Assembly (NCBI RefSeq): GCF_003337415.1
Contig: NZ_QPJT01000016.1
Span: 81,581-117,137, forward strand
Reading direction: 5' to 3'
Length of the DNA stretch: 35,557 nucleotides
Source of the DNA: Anaerobacterium chartisolvens
Lineage (GTDB): Bacteria > Bacillota > Clostridia > Acetivibrionales > DSM-27016
Position numbers and translations under genes: made by a program. Positions within the stretch are counted from its first letter, which is position 1. Each line of letters starts with the position of its first letter. Below the pieces are notes generated by a model, which saw only the letters and a program-made list of their open reading frames with translations, did no database searches and was not told where the DNA came from. Shown in pieces: positions 24,827 to 33,870 of the stretch.

Positions 24827-26509
24827 TTAGTGTGAGGAATACCCACCTTCCGCCAGTTCATCCACCGCCTCCCTGTAAAGCACATCGTCAAAGGTTTTGT
24901 CCAGTATATTCCACACAATATAAATATCCTTTACCTGCCTTCCCTGTTCATCTATATATGTAAAGGCCTCGATCCTGCTTATGATTTTTTTCAGTAGCAC
25001 ATTGTCTGGATTCTCCAAATTAGCCTCCAAAAGTGTTTTAACATAGCTGGTATATTTTTTTCTCGCCCGCTCCCTCTCCTCATTAATTCCTTTCAGCCTT
25101 TTAAGCTTTGATTCAAGGCCTCTTCTGGCTTCCTGCAGCTCATCATTCTGAGCCTTGTACTGTTCCTCGTCAATAATGTTCTTTGAAAAAAGCCTCAGGT
25201 TGGCGGAAGACTGGCTTTTCAACTCACTCAATTCAGCTTCCATGATACAGATTTTATCGCTGACCTCCTCGCTGCTCAAAAATATCCTGATATACTGACT
25301 GAAAATGCTGTCCAGCTCGTCCCTGTTATTTTTAATTGCAAGAATTTCAGCCCTTACCCTGTCCGCCAGCTTCTCTTCACGCCATGAGTTTCTATGCTTA
25401 CAAACGCTGTTATGGTACATATCATGATTTACGCACACCCATTCGGCGCTTACATTCCTTGTGCCGTCCTTCCTCCTCCACCCGAACATGTTTTTCCTTC
25501 TCATGGCCCTTCCGCAATGCTGGCAATACAAAAGGTTGCTGAATATATGCTTCACGCTCGGCCTGCTGCCTTTGTCATCCCACTCCCTTCTTTTGGCGTT
25601 TTCCTCCTGCGCTGCATAAAAGGTTTCATCGGACACAGCTCTTAATTCTTCATTGCATGTTGTAATCCATTCGGCTTCATCCACCGGCTTCTGGCTCTTA
25701 TATGTGTACTCCATTCCCCCGTCGCTATGTATGAGCTTATCAATGTTAATGTCTGTATTTTGTATAGTGTGTGTTACCTGTAATCCAATATAGATTTTAT
25801 TTAAAATGATGTTATAAATCTGTGCTTGTGACCACTTACATCCCTTTTGAGTTGGTATTCCCCTGTCATTTAAATATCTCGATATTTTGGTGCTTCCCCA
25901 GCCATCCAGATACAGCCTGAATATGCACCTTACCGTCTCAAGCTGCTCGTCTACAGGCCTTAAAACACCATTTGCCTTTCTATAGCCATACGGCTGGGCA
26001 CTTGTCCACTTTCCAGCCTGCTGTGCCTTCCGCAGTCCGAACTGCACCGCTGCGCTTTTGGCTCTTGACTCCTCCTGAGCGGTGGACAGCAGGATATTTA
26101 TAGTCATTTCATGCTCAAAATTATTTATGTTTCCGTCCTCGAATATGACCTTAATGTCCATAACCTTAAGCTTTTTCAGTACTCCTGCGCCATCGGCAAC
26201 ATTTCTGGCCCACCTCTGAATATTTTTTACATAGATAACGTCAAACTCTCTTTTATAAGCGCACTCCAGCATGTATTTAAAAGCTTCCCTGTTTTTTAGC
26301 TTTGTTCCGCTTATTCCTTCATCAGCAAAGATTGAAGGCACATATCTTATAATCTCTTCTTTCCCCTCCCGGCTGTAATACATGCCGCATTGGGCACCCT
26401 GACAGCCTTCTTTTTTGAACAATTCCAAATAGTGCTTTATTTGATTGTCAAGTGAGTTTAATTGATCCTCAGTGTCCTTAGAAACCCTGCAATACGCAAC
26501 ACATTTCAT
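24827..26509 (-). CDS. Large serine recombinase, probable excisionase/integrase of the cotJC element
   Basis: 560 residues. The resolvase-type catalytic domain begins MKCVAYCRVSKDTEDQ, with the nucleophilic serine at residue 10, the DEGISGT loop and conserved arginines (VKNIQRWAR). A recombinase domain follows (PYGYRKANG, then GIPTQKGCKWSQAQIYNIIL), then a zinc ribbon (CQHCGRAM ... WVCVNHDMYHNSVCKHRN) and a coiled-coil tail (about residues 410-500). All motifs appear intact. The ATG follows AAGGGA and is one base past the stop codon of the upstream HTH gene. Relatives such as SpoIVCA excise the skin element in the mother cell. Acting on the 14-bp core repeats flanking this element is the obvious inferred role. 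Confidence 0.95.
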   Translation of the reverse strand: MKCVAYCRVSKDTEDQLNSLDNQIKHYLELFKKEGCQGAQCGMYYSREGKEEIIRYVPSIFADEGISGTKLKNREAFKYMLECAYKREFDVIYVKNIQRWARNVADGAGVLKKLKVMDIKVIFEDGNINNFEHEMTINILLSTAQEESRAKSAAVQFGLRKAQQAGKWTSAQPYGYRKANGVLRPVDEQLETVRCIFRLYLDGWGSTKISRYLNDRGIPTQKGCKWSQAQIYNIILNKIYIGLQVTHTIQNTDINIDKLIHSDGGMEYTYKSQKPVDEAEWITTCNEELRAVSDETFYAAQEENAKRREWDDKGSRPSVKHIFSNLLYCQHCGRAMRRKNMFGWRRKDGTRNVSAEWVCVNHDMYHNSVCKHRNSWREEKLADRVRAEILAIKNNRDELDSIFSQYIRIFLSSEEVSDKICIMEAELSELKSQSSANLRLFSKNIIDEEQYKAQNDELQEARRGLESKLKRLKGINEERERARKKYTSYVKTLLEANLENPDNVLLKKIISRIEAFTYIDEQGRQVKDIYIVWNILDKTFDDVLYREAVDELAEGGYSSH

Positions 26510-26510
26510 A

Positions 26511-26762
26511 TTAACATTCCCTTAACGATTTTATTGCTTTAATCCATTTACCGTACAATTCCTCCGGAATACTTCTTATACCATTTTCATAAATAATTAT
26601 GTCATTATCCGGCAGTCCCAGCCGGGCCCCCAGTCTATCCCTTGAAATGCTTTTCCTTGTCCTTAGAAGATAAAGCTGACGTCCATCCAGCATTGACCAT
26701 ACCCCATAAAAAGACATTCTTGCTGCCATTATATTCAGGAGGCACGCTTTTTGCGTCATCAC
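26511..26762 (-). CDS. Small XRE-like helix-turn-helix protein upstream of the recombinase
   Basis: The longest frame gives 83 residues, but a later ATG at 26693 (MLDGRQLYLLRTRKSISRDR) yields a clean 60-residue HTH protein and may be the true start. The helix-turn-helix is visible in ISRDRLGARLGLPDNDIIIYENG. Its stop codon adjoins the recombinase start, so the two are coupled. It could regulate the recombinase or steer recombination direction. The start is unresolved because a well-placed ribosome binding site and ATG (26787) lie in a different frame. Confidence 0.65.
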   Translation of the reverse strand: MMTQKACLLNIMAARMSFYGVWSMLDGRQLYLLRTRKSISRDRLGARLGLPDNDIIIYENGIRSIPEELYGKWIKAIKSLREC

Positions 26763-26787
26763 CCCATTCGCTCGGGTCTGCCTCCAT
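26635..26787 (-). CDS. 50-codon frame overlapping the HTH gene
   Basis: The ATG at 26787 follows AAAGGAGG with ideal spacing, the best ribosome binding site of this operon. The frame (MEADPSEWGDDAKSVPPEYN and on) runs 50 codons and overlaps the start of the HTH protein in another frame. Either it is a small leader protein coupled to the HTH gene, or a frameshift has separated the original N-terminus from the HTH domain. Confidence 0.4.
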   Translation of the reverse strand: MEADPSEWGDDAKSVPPEYNGSKNVFLWGMVNAGWTSALSSKDKEKHFKG

Positions 26788-26820
26788 TTTCAACCTCCTT
26801 TGTTTTTAGAGATAAAAAAA

Positions 26821-26838
26821 GGACACCTGAATGTGTCC
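26821..26838 (-). terminator. Hairpin with U-run upstream of the recombinase operon
   Basis: On the minus strand GGACAC - attcag - GTGTCC is followed by TTTTTTTTATC. It has terminator form, but it lies at the expected 5' end of a transcript starting from the sigma-E-like promoter. There it would act as a 5' cap structure, while stopping read-through from further upstream. Confidence 0.6.
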
Positions 26839-26839
26839 G

Positions 26840-26983
26840 TCATATTTTATGAGCTTCCTTTATCGCTTTATGTTTTTCCAGCTTAATTAAGGCATTACTA
26901 AGGTGCTTCAAGGGCACTCTTAATACCCCCGCAAGGCCCTTATTGGGACTAAAAAAAACAGACGAAATAAATTCGTCCGTCAT
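26840..26983 (-). CDS. Possible 47-codon small protein upstream of the recombinase
   Basis: A complete frame from the ATG at 26983 to the TGA at 26840, with a natural-looking composition: MTDEFISSVFFSPNKGLAGV, then a basic amphipathic tail ending KLEKHKAIKEAHKI. No good ribosome binding site precedes it, and its first codons coincide with a terminator hairpin. It could be a relic C-terminus or a small DNA-binding accessory. Confidence 0.25.
   Translation of the reverse strand: MTDEFISSVFFSPNKGLAGVLRVPLKHLSNALIKLEKHKAIKEAHKI
26844..26873 (-). promoter_or_regulatory. Candidate sigma-E promoter of the recombinase operon
   Basis: On the minus strand acATAaa (rc of 26867-26873), a 15-nt spacer and CATAAAAT (rc of 26844-26851) match the sigma-E consensus (kmATATT, then CATACAnT) at 7 of 8 bases in the -10. 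It lies ~57 bp upstream of the best start codon at 26787. Mother-cell expression would parallel spoIVCA of the skin element. Confidence 0.5.
26953..26981 (-). terminator. Rho-independent terminator after the rhamnosidase operon
   Basis: On the minus strand GACGAA - tttat - TTCGTC is followed by TGTTTTTTTT. It closes the MFS-rhamnosidase transcript and shields the recombinase from read-through. A second, weaker hairpin (gcacaaaata / tattttgtgc) is at 27002-27033. Confidence 0.75.
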
Positions 26984-27106
26984 TGAATATTTCTAAACAG
27001 AGCACAAAATATTCCGCATTAACTATTTTGTGCGCTTATATTACTTTGTTTTTATCGCAATAATATGTTATTCGTATGAAATTTCATTATTGCCATTAAA
27101 ATAAAA

Positions 27107-29821
27107 TTAAAGCTTTACTTCAAATACATAGAATCCGCTTCCAATATCTATTTTGTCCATTCCCGGTAAAATGACCTCTGCTGTTGTGTTTACAGGAATT
27201 TCAACTTTTACTTCTGCTTTCCCATTTTCCAGTTTCCAATCTACAGATGCTATTCCATATGGCGTATGTTCACTGACTCTTGCAAATAAAAGGCCACAAT
27301 CAAGTGCCGGTGCTACACAAATTTTCTTGTAGCCAGGTTCAGCCGCCTTAAGTCCTCCCATTTCACGATACATCCATTCTCCCACACACCCAAACGCATA
27401 ATGATTATAGCTATACGTGCTAACTGTTCCATCCTCTTCAATCGCTCCCCAACTTTCCCAAATGGTTGTTGCTCCGTGCTCAACTTCGTATAGCCAGCTT
27501 GGGCACTGATTTTGGAAGATTAACTTGTAAGCCTCATTTCTGTATCCATTTTCGCAGAGGACATCCAGTATAAACAATACACTTAAAAATCCAGTATCCA
27601 GACAGCCTCTGTTTTTCTCTATCATTTTGCAAAGATGTGCTGCCATTTTAGGACGAACCTCGTCACTCACCAGCCCATTCTTAAGTGCAATTACATAAAT
27701 CCCTTGAAGATCTGCATCCATTGTGCCATCATCGTGAACATATTCTTTTATAAACGCTTCTCTTATTTTATTATACAAATCCCTGTAGTTTTCCGCGTCT
27801 TTTGTTTTACCCAATGCTTCTGCAACCTCAACCATGCTTTTCGCACTAAAAGCATAATACGCAGGTGCCACAAATGCCATTGTTGCATAAGCTGTCTTCA
27901 TCATTGCCATCCCATCTGGATTTCCTAAAACCATACTTGGCACCAACCAATCGCCAAAGTGAAAATCCGTATTCCACAGGTAATGGCTCCGTGCTTTTCT
28001 CTCATCGTCCCATTCTTCGTAGCCTTCAGGGTGATTATTCTGCACGCGATCTGCTATATAATTCATCCACCTTGTCATGGCTGTGTAATTCTCTTCTAAG
28101 ATACGCTTATCTCCATATGCCTTATACACTGCAACTGGAACTTGTATTACCGCATCTCCCCATCCACAGCTAGTATCTGAACCTATAAAATTTTTCGCCA
28201 TAGCTTTATAAGCTTCCAGATAGGGAACAATCATCGGAATAGCACCATTCTCAAGCTGCTCAGTCCGAACATTAGCCATCCAGCGAGACAAAAAAGTATT
28301 TGCTCCACGGTTAAAGCATAGCGTAGGTGAAAAAGCCATGATATCACCCGTCCATCCGGCCCTTTCTCTCTGTGGACAGTCTGTAGGTATTGATAATGTA
28401 TTTGATACCTGACTCCACCAGATATTACTCTGAAGCTGATTAATTTTAAGGTTTGATGTGGTAAATTCGCTAATATCTCTCATTTCGCTGGAAAGAGCAT
28501 AAACTTTAAAATCTTTTACAGATATAGCTCCAGGCCAGCCTGAAATCCTAATGTATCGAAATCCATGATATGAAAATACCGGCCTATAGGTTTGCTTTCC
28601 TTCTTTTGTTATATAAATTTCTGTTTGCTCTTTATTTACACCGATGATGTTATTGTAATAATTTCCTTTATCATCTAAAACCTCTGAATGCTCAAGCTTT
28701 ATTTGTATCCCTTCTGGCGCATCAATAGTAAATTCAAGCTGTCCTGCCAAAACCTGCCCGACATCAAGAACTGTCTCTCCTATCGGAGTTTCAATAATCT
28801 CTTTTGGTTCAAAAATTCTTATCGGCCTCACTGGTTCTCCATATTGACCCACAAGATTATTCATAGGATACTCTACTTTATGGAGCGGTTTCCACTTGCT
28901 GTCATCAAACTCAGGGCAGCTCCAATTCTGCATTTCCTTCCTTGCATCATATTTCTCACCTACAAAAATATCTGAAAAAACAATTGGCCCAGTAGACGAT
29001 TTCCCTGCTTCCCCTGTAACAACTTCCGAAGTTCCATCTTCATATGTCAGTATAGCTTCAAATAACAATCCGATCGTTTCCCCGTATTGGCAGCTATCAC
29101 CTGTCATTCCCACACGTCCAGTCCACCAACCGTCACCGAGTATTATGCCTGCAATATTTTCTTCTCCTTTTAAAAGTGATGTTATATTATAAGTCTGATA
29201 TTGGAGAATACCGGCGTAAGATGTGTTTTCGGGCGCAAACTCCCGGTCATCAGGCCGCACACCATTCACTTCTAAACGATATACACCATGAGCCGTAACG
29301 TAAGCACGAGCCTTTTTAAGTCCTTTTTTAGCTTTCAATGGAATACGAATATACTGAGCTGGCTGAAATTCGGAAAAATCCCTTTCCTTTTTGCTATTCG
29401 AATTTTCTAAAACAGACTCCATAGTCAAATTCCCACCCAAGTTGCTAGCCTTTGTTGGAATTTGCACTGGTTCCGCCCAACTTGCTTTCCAAGCTGTTTC
29501 AAATCTGCCTGTTTCAAAACCGCCCTCTGTCACTGCCTGGTTTCCCTCATTATCCCACACCGTTACCTGCACCATATAACCGGTCATAGGCTCAAGCTTC
29601 AAATCTGCTATTGTTACTTCTATACTTTCGTCGCTGTCTATTTTTCCGGTGTCAGCTATGCGTTTCCCTTCCTCATTTATAACTATCAGGTTATAGGCCG
29701 TCTGTACTATATTTTTACCGTCGCTTGCCAGCTCCCAGCTAAACCGCGGTTTTGTACAATCCATTCCCATCGGATAATTCTGATTTTCTACCTTTAAGGA
29801 CTTTACTTTCAGTATGCTCAT
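27107..29821 (-). CDS. Alpha-L-rhamnosidase, GH78
   Basis: About 904 residues. It starts with an Ig-like beta domain (RFSWELASDGKNIVQTAYNL), followed by the bacterial rhamnosidase N-domains, the six-hairpin catalytic domain and a C-terminal beta-sandwich. Family motifs are TDCPQRERAGWTGDIMAFSP around the general acid region, and TTIWESWGAIEEDG followed by YNHYAFGCVGEWMYR. There is no signal peptide, so it likely hydrolyses imported rhamnosides in the cytoplasm. The ATG at 29821 sits 8 nt from GGGAG; an in-frame ATG at 29827 overlaps that site. It is downstream of an MFS permease in the same direction, and an AraC regulator is divergent. Confidence 0.93.
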   Translation of the reverse strand: MSILKVKSLKVENQNYPMGMDCTKPRFSWELASDGKNIVQTAYNLIVINEEGKRIADTGKIDSDESIEVTIADLKLEPMTGYMVQVTVWDNEGNQAVTEGGFETGRFETAWKASWAEPVQIPTKASNLGGNLTMESVLENSNSKKERDFSEFQPAQYIRIPLKAKKGLKKARAYVTAHGVYRLEVNGVRPDDREFAPENTSYAGILQYQTYNITSLLKGEENIAGIILGDGWWTGRVGMTGDSCQYGETIGLLFEAILTYEDGTSEVVTGEAGKSSTGPIVFSDIFVGEKYDARKEMQNWSCPEFDDSKWKPLHKVEYPMNNLVGQYGEPVRPIRIFEPKEIIETPIGETVLDVGQVLAGQLEFTIDAPEGIQIKLEHSEVLDDKGNYYNNIIGVNKEQTEIYITKEGKQTYRPVFSYHGFRYIRISGWPGAISVKDFKVYALSSEMRDISEFTTSNLKINQLQSNIWWSQVSNTLSIPTDCPQRERAGWTGDIMAFSPTLCFNRGANTFLSRWMANVRTEQLENGAIPMIVPYLEAYKAMAKNFIGSDTSCGWGDAVIQVPVAVYKAYGDKRILEENYTAMTRWMNYIADRVQNNHPEGYEEWDDERKARSHYLWNTDFHFGDWLVPSMVLGNPDGMAMMKTAYATMAFVAPAYYAFSAKSMVEVAEALGKTKDAENYRDLYNKIREAFIKEYVHDDGTMDADLQGIYVIALKNGLVSDEVRPKMAAHLCKMIEKNRGCLDTGFLSVLFILDVLCENGYRNEAYKLIFQNQCPSWLYEVEHGATTIWESWGAIEEDGTVSTYSYNHYAFGCVGEWMYREMGGLKAAEPGYKKICVAPALDCGLLFARVSEHTPYGIASVDWKLENGKAEVKVEIPVNTTAEVILPGMDKIDIGSGFYVFEVKL

Positions 29822-29925
29822 AATCATTCTCCCTTCTTTTACTCATTTATAAAAACTTCAGCTTTTTGCTTGATATTATGAGAAGCAGTCATAAATGCCC
29901 GGTTTAAATATTAAATCTTTACAAG

Positions 29926-31191
29926 TTAGCTCCGAACAGCCTCTTCGTCCAATATTGCACCTTCTGACTTAGTGGTGCGAAATGCCGCCCATGCCGTTAA
30001 TCCTCCTGCAAGACAAATCACAGCCATAATAATAAACAAAAGCGCAGGATTATAAACTATAATCAAAGGCACGACGAATGCAAATGCTGCCGCCGCAAAA
30101 CGGCCTACCGCAATTACTGCCCCCTGCCCCGTCGCACGCAGCAATGTCGGAAAAGATTCCTGACTCCATACTTTCATCATCGCTTCTCCTGCAAAACTGT
30201 TAGCAAAAAACAAAATTGCCAAAGTAACTAAATAGTTGTTAAATGTAATCCCAAATACTACAGGAATAAGTATTGCAACTGAGGTCCCAATAACACCAAG
30301 GAAAAAATAGAAGTTACGGCGCTTGCCGCGAACTGTTTTCATAAACAGCATAGAACCGACCAGTGCAAACGGTAACGCTACAAGTGCAGCAGAAGACGCG
30401 GTTGAAACATCTACTTTTACTACATTTACAAGAATGTATGTCCCAAACTGACCAAATACATTATACGCAGTATTACAAAGGCCGTAGAAGATCATCAGCG
30501 CAAGCAAGGGGATTAAATATGGAGCGCGAAAAAGCAGGCTAAGCGATTCCTTTTTATTTTTGGTGTTTTCTCCCCCGCTCCCCTCTTTCCTCGCTGCATT
30601 TGCTGCTTTCCATGCGACAGATTCTGGGATCATTATGCGTCCTAATATAACAAGTACAGTAATAACCAAAATATGTGCCAGAATAATTTTAACTCCGGAT
30701 AATCCATTATTTCCAACAATAACTGATAAAACTGACGGAACAATGGCTCCAAATAGCCATAGTATCTGGCTGAGACCAAGAAGCGTACCACGTTGCTTAT
30801 CACCTGATGCCTCAGCAATTGTAGTTAATGATACAGGTAAAACGGCACCCGAGGATAAGCCTACTAAAGCCGTGAAAATTGCCATTAAAGCATATGTCGG
30901 AAGAACAAGCATTCCTGTAACGCTTACAACCACAGTAATCATCATACTGATGAAAACTGAACGCCGTCCGAAGCGGTCACCAAGATAACCGCCGCACAAT
31001 GCACCTATAGCAATGCAGAATGTAAGCACTCCTGATAATGTTCCAAATTGAGCAGAATCCAACGAAAAGACGTTCTGATAAATAACAAGCACAATGCCCC
31101 AACTGACAATTATAGCTGCATCAATGTATGAAGCCATTCCACACACGATACCCGTCCAGAGAGCAGTTGACTTTTTAGGGGATTTATTCAT
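29926..31191 (-). CDS. MFS transporter, probably for a rhamnoside or its aglycone-linked sugar
   Basis: 421 residues with 12 hydrophobic segments and the major facilitator loop motif GDRFGRR between helices 2 and 3. The ATG at 31191 follows AGGAGG. It is followed ~105 bp later by the GH78 rhamnosidase on the same strand. The pair suggests uptake of an intact small rhamnoside, then intracellular hydrolysis. The substrate is inferred from context only. Confidence 0.85.
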   Translation of the reverse strand: MNKSPKKSTALWTGIVCGMASYIDAAIIVSWGIVLVIYQNVFSLDSAQFGTLSGVLTFCIAIGALCGGYLGDRFGRRSVFISMMITVVVSVTGMLVLPTYALMAIFTALVGLSSGAVLPVSLTTIAEASGDKQRGTLLGLSQILWLFGAIVPSVLSVIVGNNGLSGVKIILAHILVITVLVILGRIMIPESVAWKAANAARKEGSGGENTKNKKESLSLLFRAPYLIPLLALMIFYGLCNTAYNVFGQFGTYILVNVVKVDVSTASSAALVALPFALVGSMLFMKTVRGKRRNFYFFLGVIGTSVAILIPVVFGITFNNYLVTLAILFFANSFAGEAMMKVWSQESFPTLLRATGQGAVIAVGRFAAAAFAFVVPLIIVYNPALLFIIMAVICLAGGLTAWAAFRTTKSEGAILDEEAVRS

Positions 31192-31225
31192 TTTGACTCC
31201 TCCTAATTAAAATTTTGTTGATTTT

Positions 31226-31336
31226 TTAAGCATTATTTTGCTCACTTTTCAGTCTCACAATCAGCCTCTGATGCATAAGCACCGTTTCCACGCGGGTTTG
31301 CCCATATTTCTTCTCAAGCTCCTTTGTTTCAGGCAT
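31226..31336 (-). CDS. Possible 36-codon frame or gene remnant
   Basis: The frame MPETKELEKKYGQTRVETVL ... RLIVRLKSEQNNA has protein-like composition, but it has no clear ribosome binding site and sits in the leader of the MFS gene. It may be the remains of a displaced gene. No family was recognised. Confidence 0.25.
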   Translation of the reverse strand: MPETKELEKKYGQTRVETVLMHQRLIVRLKSEQNNA

Positions 31337-31350
31337 TTCAATGCCTTTTT
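31332..31350 (+). terminator. Small hairpin with U-run in the divergent intergenic region
   Basis: ggcat - ttca - atgcc is followed by TTTTT on the plus strand. The short stem makes it weak. Confidence 0.35.
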
Positions 31351-31392
31351 AAATTAACATACCATTTAATATTTGTTATGTTATTTTAATTT

Positions 31393-31437
31393 TATTACAG
31401 TATTATTGAGAATAATATGTTTTAAATTGCTGTAATA
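31393..31437. promoter_or_regulatory. Candidate operator between the MFS and AraC genes
   Basis: ATTACAG (31394-31400) and CTGTAAT (31430-31436) are inverted and flank the perfect dyad TATTATT-gag-AATAATA (31401-31417). In the divergent AraC/MFS interval such symmetry is a good candidate binding site for the AraC regulator. No promoter boxes could be assigned with confidence: TTGACA at 31448 has only 13-14 nt to the nearest TATAAT. Confidence 0.4.
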
Positions 31438-31574
31438 TGTCATTAAATTGACATAAAGAGATATAATATAATTTAAGTTGCTTTTTACTTTTTATTTTAT
31501 TACGATATTTATTGCAGAGATAATTTTTGTACTGATTTTATATCCCACAAATTAATTGAAAGGACATTCTGCCA

Positions 31575-32567
31575 ATGTTTGATAATATTCATTTTCAGGT
31601 AGTAAATATTAACACCCCAATTAATAACAGAAATTTCGAATACAAGTTTCCGTATTATTTTGGCGATTCATTTTATAATAAATCCCTCAATAACTTATCT
31701 TTCTTTATGAAAAGCTCTTTTTTAATTGAAGGTATTGCCAAAGTTTGCTTCCCGCATCATATTACAATATTTGCAAAAGAGAGCTTATTTTACATTCAAA
31801 ACTTTTGTTTACTTAATGTTGGAAAAAATTATTTTACAAAACGCGAAAAATTGGATTCTTTTTTGATTTTATACACTTATGACGGACACGGATATTTAGA
31901 ATATGGCGGAAAGTCTTTCTGCCTTTCTAAGGGAGATGGCTTTATTATAGACTGTCAACAGCCTCATTTTTACAGAACCGACGGAGATAATTGGGTACAC
32001 GCTGATCTGCACTTTTCAGGAGCATTTTCACAAAAAATATTTGATGAAATCAGCGCAAATGGTAATGTTACATTTTCACAATCAAATATCAGCTTTTTTG
32101 CATCACAATTAGAAAACCTAATTAAATTATACGAAGATATTTCCCAGTTTCGAGAGTTTCAGATTTCTAACCAGCTAGAGAATTTATTAATGACACTGCT
32201 GCTCAATTCTTCATTTTCGGAAGAAACAGCTAATAGTGCTCCAGAAAATATCAAATACCTAGTAAAATATATTGAAAACAATTATACAAAGCCTTTAACT
32301 CTGGATTTTCTATCAAAATTTTCAAACATTAGCAAGTATCATCTGATACGTCTATTTAATAAATATTTAGGCTATCCTCCTCATGAATATATAATTCAGT
32401 TACAAATTCAAAACGCCAAAGTACTTCTGGAAACAACATCGCTTCCTGCAAACAAAATTGGTACTACTGTAGGTATACAAAATGAAAATTACTTCAACCG
32501 CTTGTTTAAATCCAGAGTTGGAATTCCACCCGGAAATTATCGTAACGAATATCTTAAAACAAAATAA
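31575..32567 (+). CDS. AraC-family transcriptional regulator
   Basis: 330 residues. The N-terminal half contains a cupin-like ligand-binding segment (LYTYDGHGYLEYGGKSFCLS and GDGFIIDCQQPHFYRTDGD). The C-terminal ~100 residues form the double helix-turn-helix (YTKPLTLDFLSKFSNISKYH, then GIQNENYFNRLFKSRVGIPP). The ATG follows GAAAGGA. It is divergent from the MFS-rhamnosidase operon and is probably its sugar-responsive activator. The gene is noticeably AT-rich. Confidence 0.92.
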   Translation: MFDNIHFQVVNINTPINNRNFEYKFPYYFGDSFYNKSLNNLSFFMKSSFLIEGIAKVCFPHHITIFAKESLFYIQNFCLLNVGKNYFTKREKLDSFLILYTYDGHGYLEYGGKSFCLSKGDGFIIDCQQPHFYRTDGDNWVHADLHFSGAFSQKIFDEISANGNVTFSQSNISFFASQLENLIKLYEDISQFREFQISNQLENLLMTLLLNSSFSEETANSAPENIKYLVKYIENNYTKPLTLDFLSKFSNISKYHLIRLFNKYLGYPPHEYIIQLQIQNAKVLLETTSLPANKIGTTVGIQNENYFNRLFKSRVGIPPGNYRNEYLKTK

Positions 32568-32583
32568 ACTCTTTACGATGCTA

Positions 32584-33870
32584 TTATACGCAAAATGCCG
32601 CATAATGGGGTATAGCCTGTATCCCTTCGCTTTGCCCAAAGTTCTTTTCTGAAAACCTGATTGAATAGGTGGGCTGATACTTCTGAATGAACACACCAAG
32701 GCTTTTTGACTTGGTACCGGCAGACTTTTTGACTTCAATGCCAATAATATCCGCATCCTTTTGTATTACAAAATCGAGCTCTGCCGAATGCTCACTTGTC
32801 CAGTAGTAAGGCGTATACCCGTTGGACACAAGAGCCTGTGCGATATAATTCTGGGTTACGGCTCCCATGAAAATGTTGGATTCGCCAGTCAATATCGTTT
32901 GCTGTGCCAATCCGGATTTCATGACAAGCAAGCCGACATCACTCATATACAGCTTAAAAGAAGATAAATCGGCGTATACAGAAATAGGGTTGTTGGCATG
33001 TTCAATCCTTTGGCATTTCAAAACAACTCCGGCTTGTGCCAGCCAGTCGATTGAAACCCCAAAAAGAGCAGCACTGCCGCCTTTTTGGATAACCTTATAC
33101 TGAAACTTGGTGTTTTCTTTGGCAAGCTGAGCAGGTATGGAATTAAAACAGGCACGTATTTTCACTGTTTGGGAATTATCGGCATACTTAGCCATGTCAG
33201 CGACATAGTTGCCGGTTATTTCATTCTGAACGTTGGGTACAAGTACCAATTTACCTGATTTAACAAAGGATGAAACACTGGCAGGCATACCGCCTACGAT
33301 TAAGTAATAGTGATACAATTCCAATGCTTTATTGTGGAGAGCTTCCGGCATTGGCGCAATATCGGTAAAACAAATGCGAATTTCCTGAGCAAGCCGTTCC
33401 TCTCCTATTGCCCATAGAAATTCCTCAAAATCCAGCGGGTAGAGAGTCATGCTTTCCACTTTGCCCACAGGGAAGCTATATTTTCCCCTGTTAATGGCAA
33501 CGCCCAGCAGACTTCCGGCCGCCGCTACATGATATTCCGGCGCTAACTCACAAAAGTATTTGAGAGCCGTCAACGCCCTTTCACAGCTTTGTATTTCATC
33601 AAATATAATTAACGTTTTATCAGGAATGATTTCTTCATTTACCGTCGTTTCAAGGAAACGTATCAACCTTTCGGGCGTAATGTCGTCATCAAAATATCTG
33701 GCAACCGAGAAGTTCGTTTCCAAATTGACATATACGGTATTGTCAAAATACTTCTCGCCAAACTCCGTGAGAATGTAGGTTTTTCCAACCTGTCTGGCCC
33801 CATAAAGCAACAGGGGCATTCTCTCTCTGCCTTTCCACTCTGCTAGTTGAGCTTCGATTTTTCTTCTCAT
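32584..33870 (-). CDS. AAA-family ATPase with DUF4143 domain
   Basis: 428 residues. Walker A is GARQVGKT at residues 24-31 and Walker B is LIIFDEIQS at about 88-96. The C-terminal DUF4143 region includes a PD-(D/E)XK-like element (ELDFVIQKDADIIGIEVKKS). Proteins of this type are common accessory genes in gut and anaerobic bacteria with unproven function; toxin-antitoxin and defence roles have been suggested. The ATG at 33870 follows GGGGTGA. It converges on the AraC gene, leaving 16 bp between the stop codons. Confidence 0.9.
   Translation of the reverse strand: MRRKIEAQLAEWKGRERMPLLLYGARQVGKTYILTEFGEKYFDNTVYVNLETNFSVARYFDDDITPERLIRFLETTVNEEIIPDKTLIIFDEIQSCERALTALKYFCELAPEYHVAAAGSLLGVAINRGKYSFPVGKVESMTLYPLDFEEFLWAIGEERLAQEIRICFTDIAPMPEALHNKALELYHYYLIVGGMPASVSSFVKSGKLVLVPNVQNEITGNYVADMAKYADNSQTVKIRACFNSIPAQLAKENTKFQYKVIQKGGSAALFGVSIDWLAQAGVVLKCQRIEHANNPISVYADLSSFKLYMSDVGLLVMKSGLAQQTILTGESNIFMGAVTQNYIAQALVSNGYTPYYWTSEHSAELDFVIQKDADIIGIEVKKSAGTKSKSLGVFIQKYQPTYSIRFSEKNFGQSEGIQAIPHYAAFCV

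Noticed and set aside
32400-32756. 118-codon minus-strand frame over the ends of the AraC and ATPase genes
   Set aside because: It overlaps two clearly real genes in other frames.
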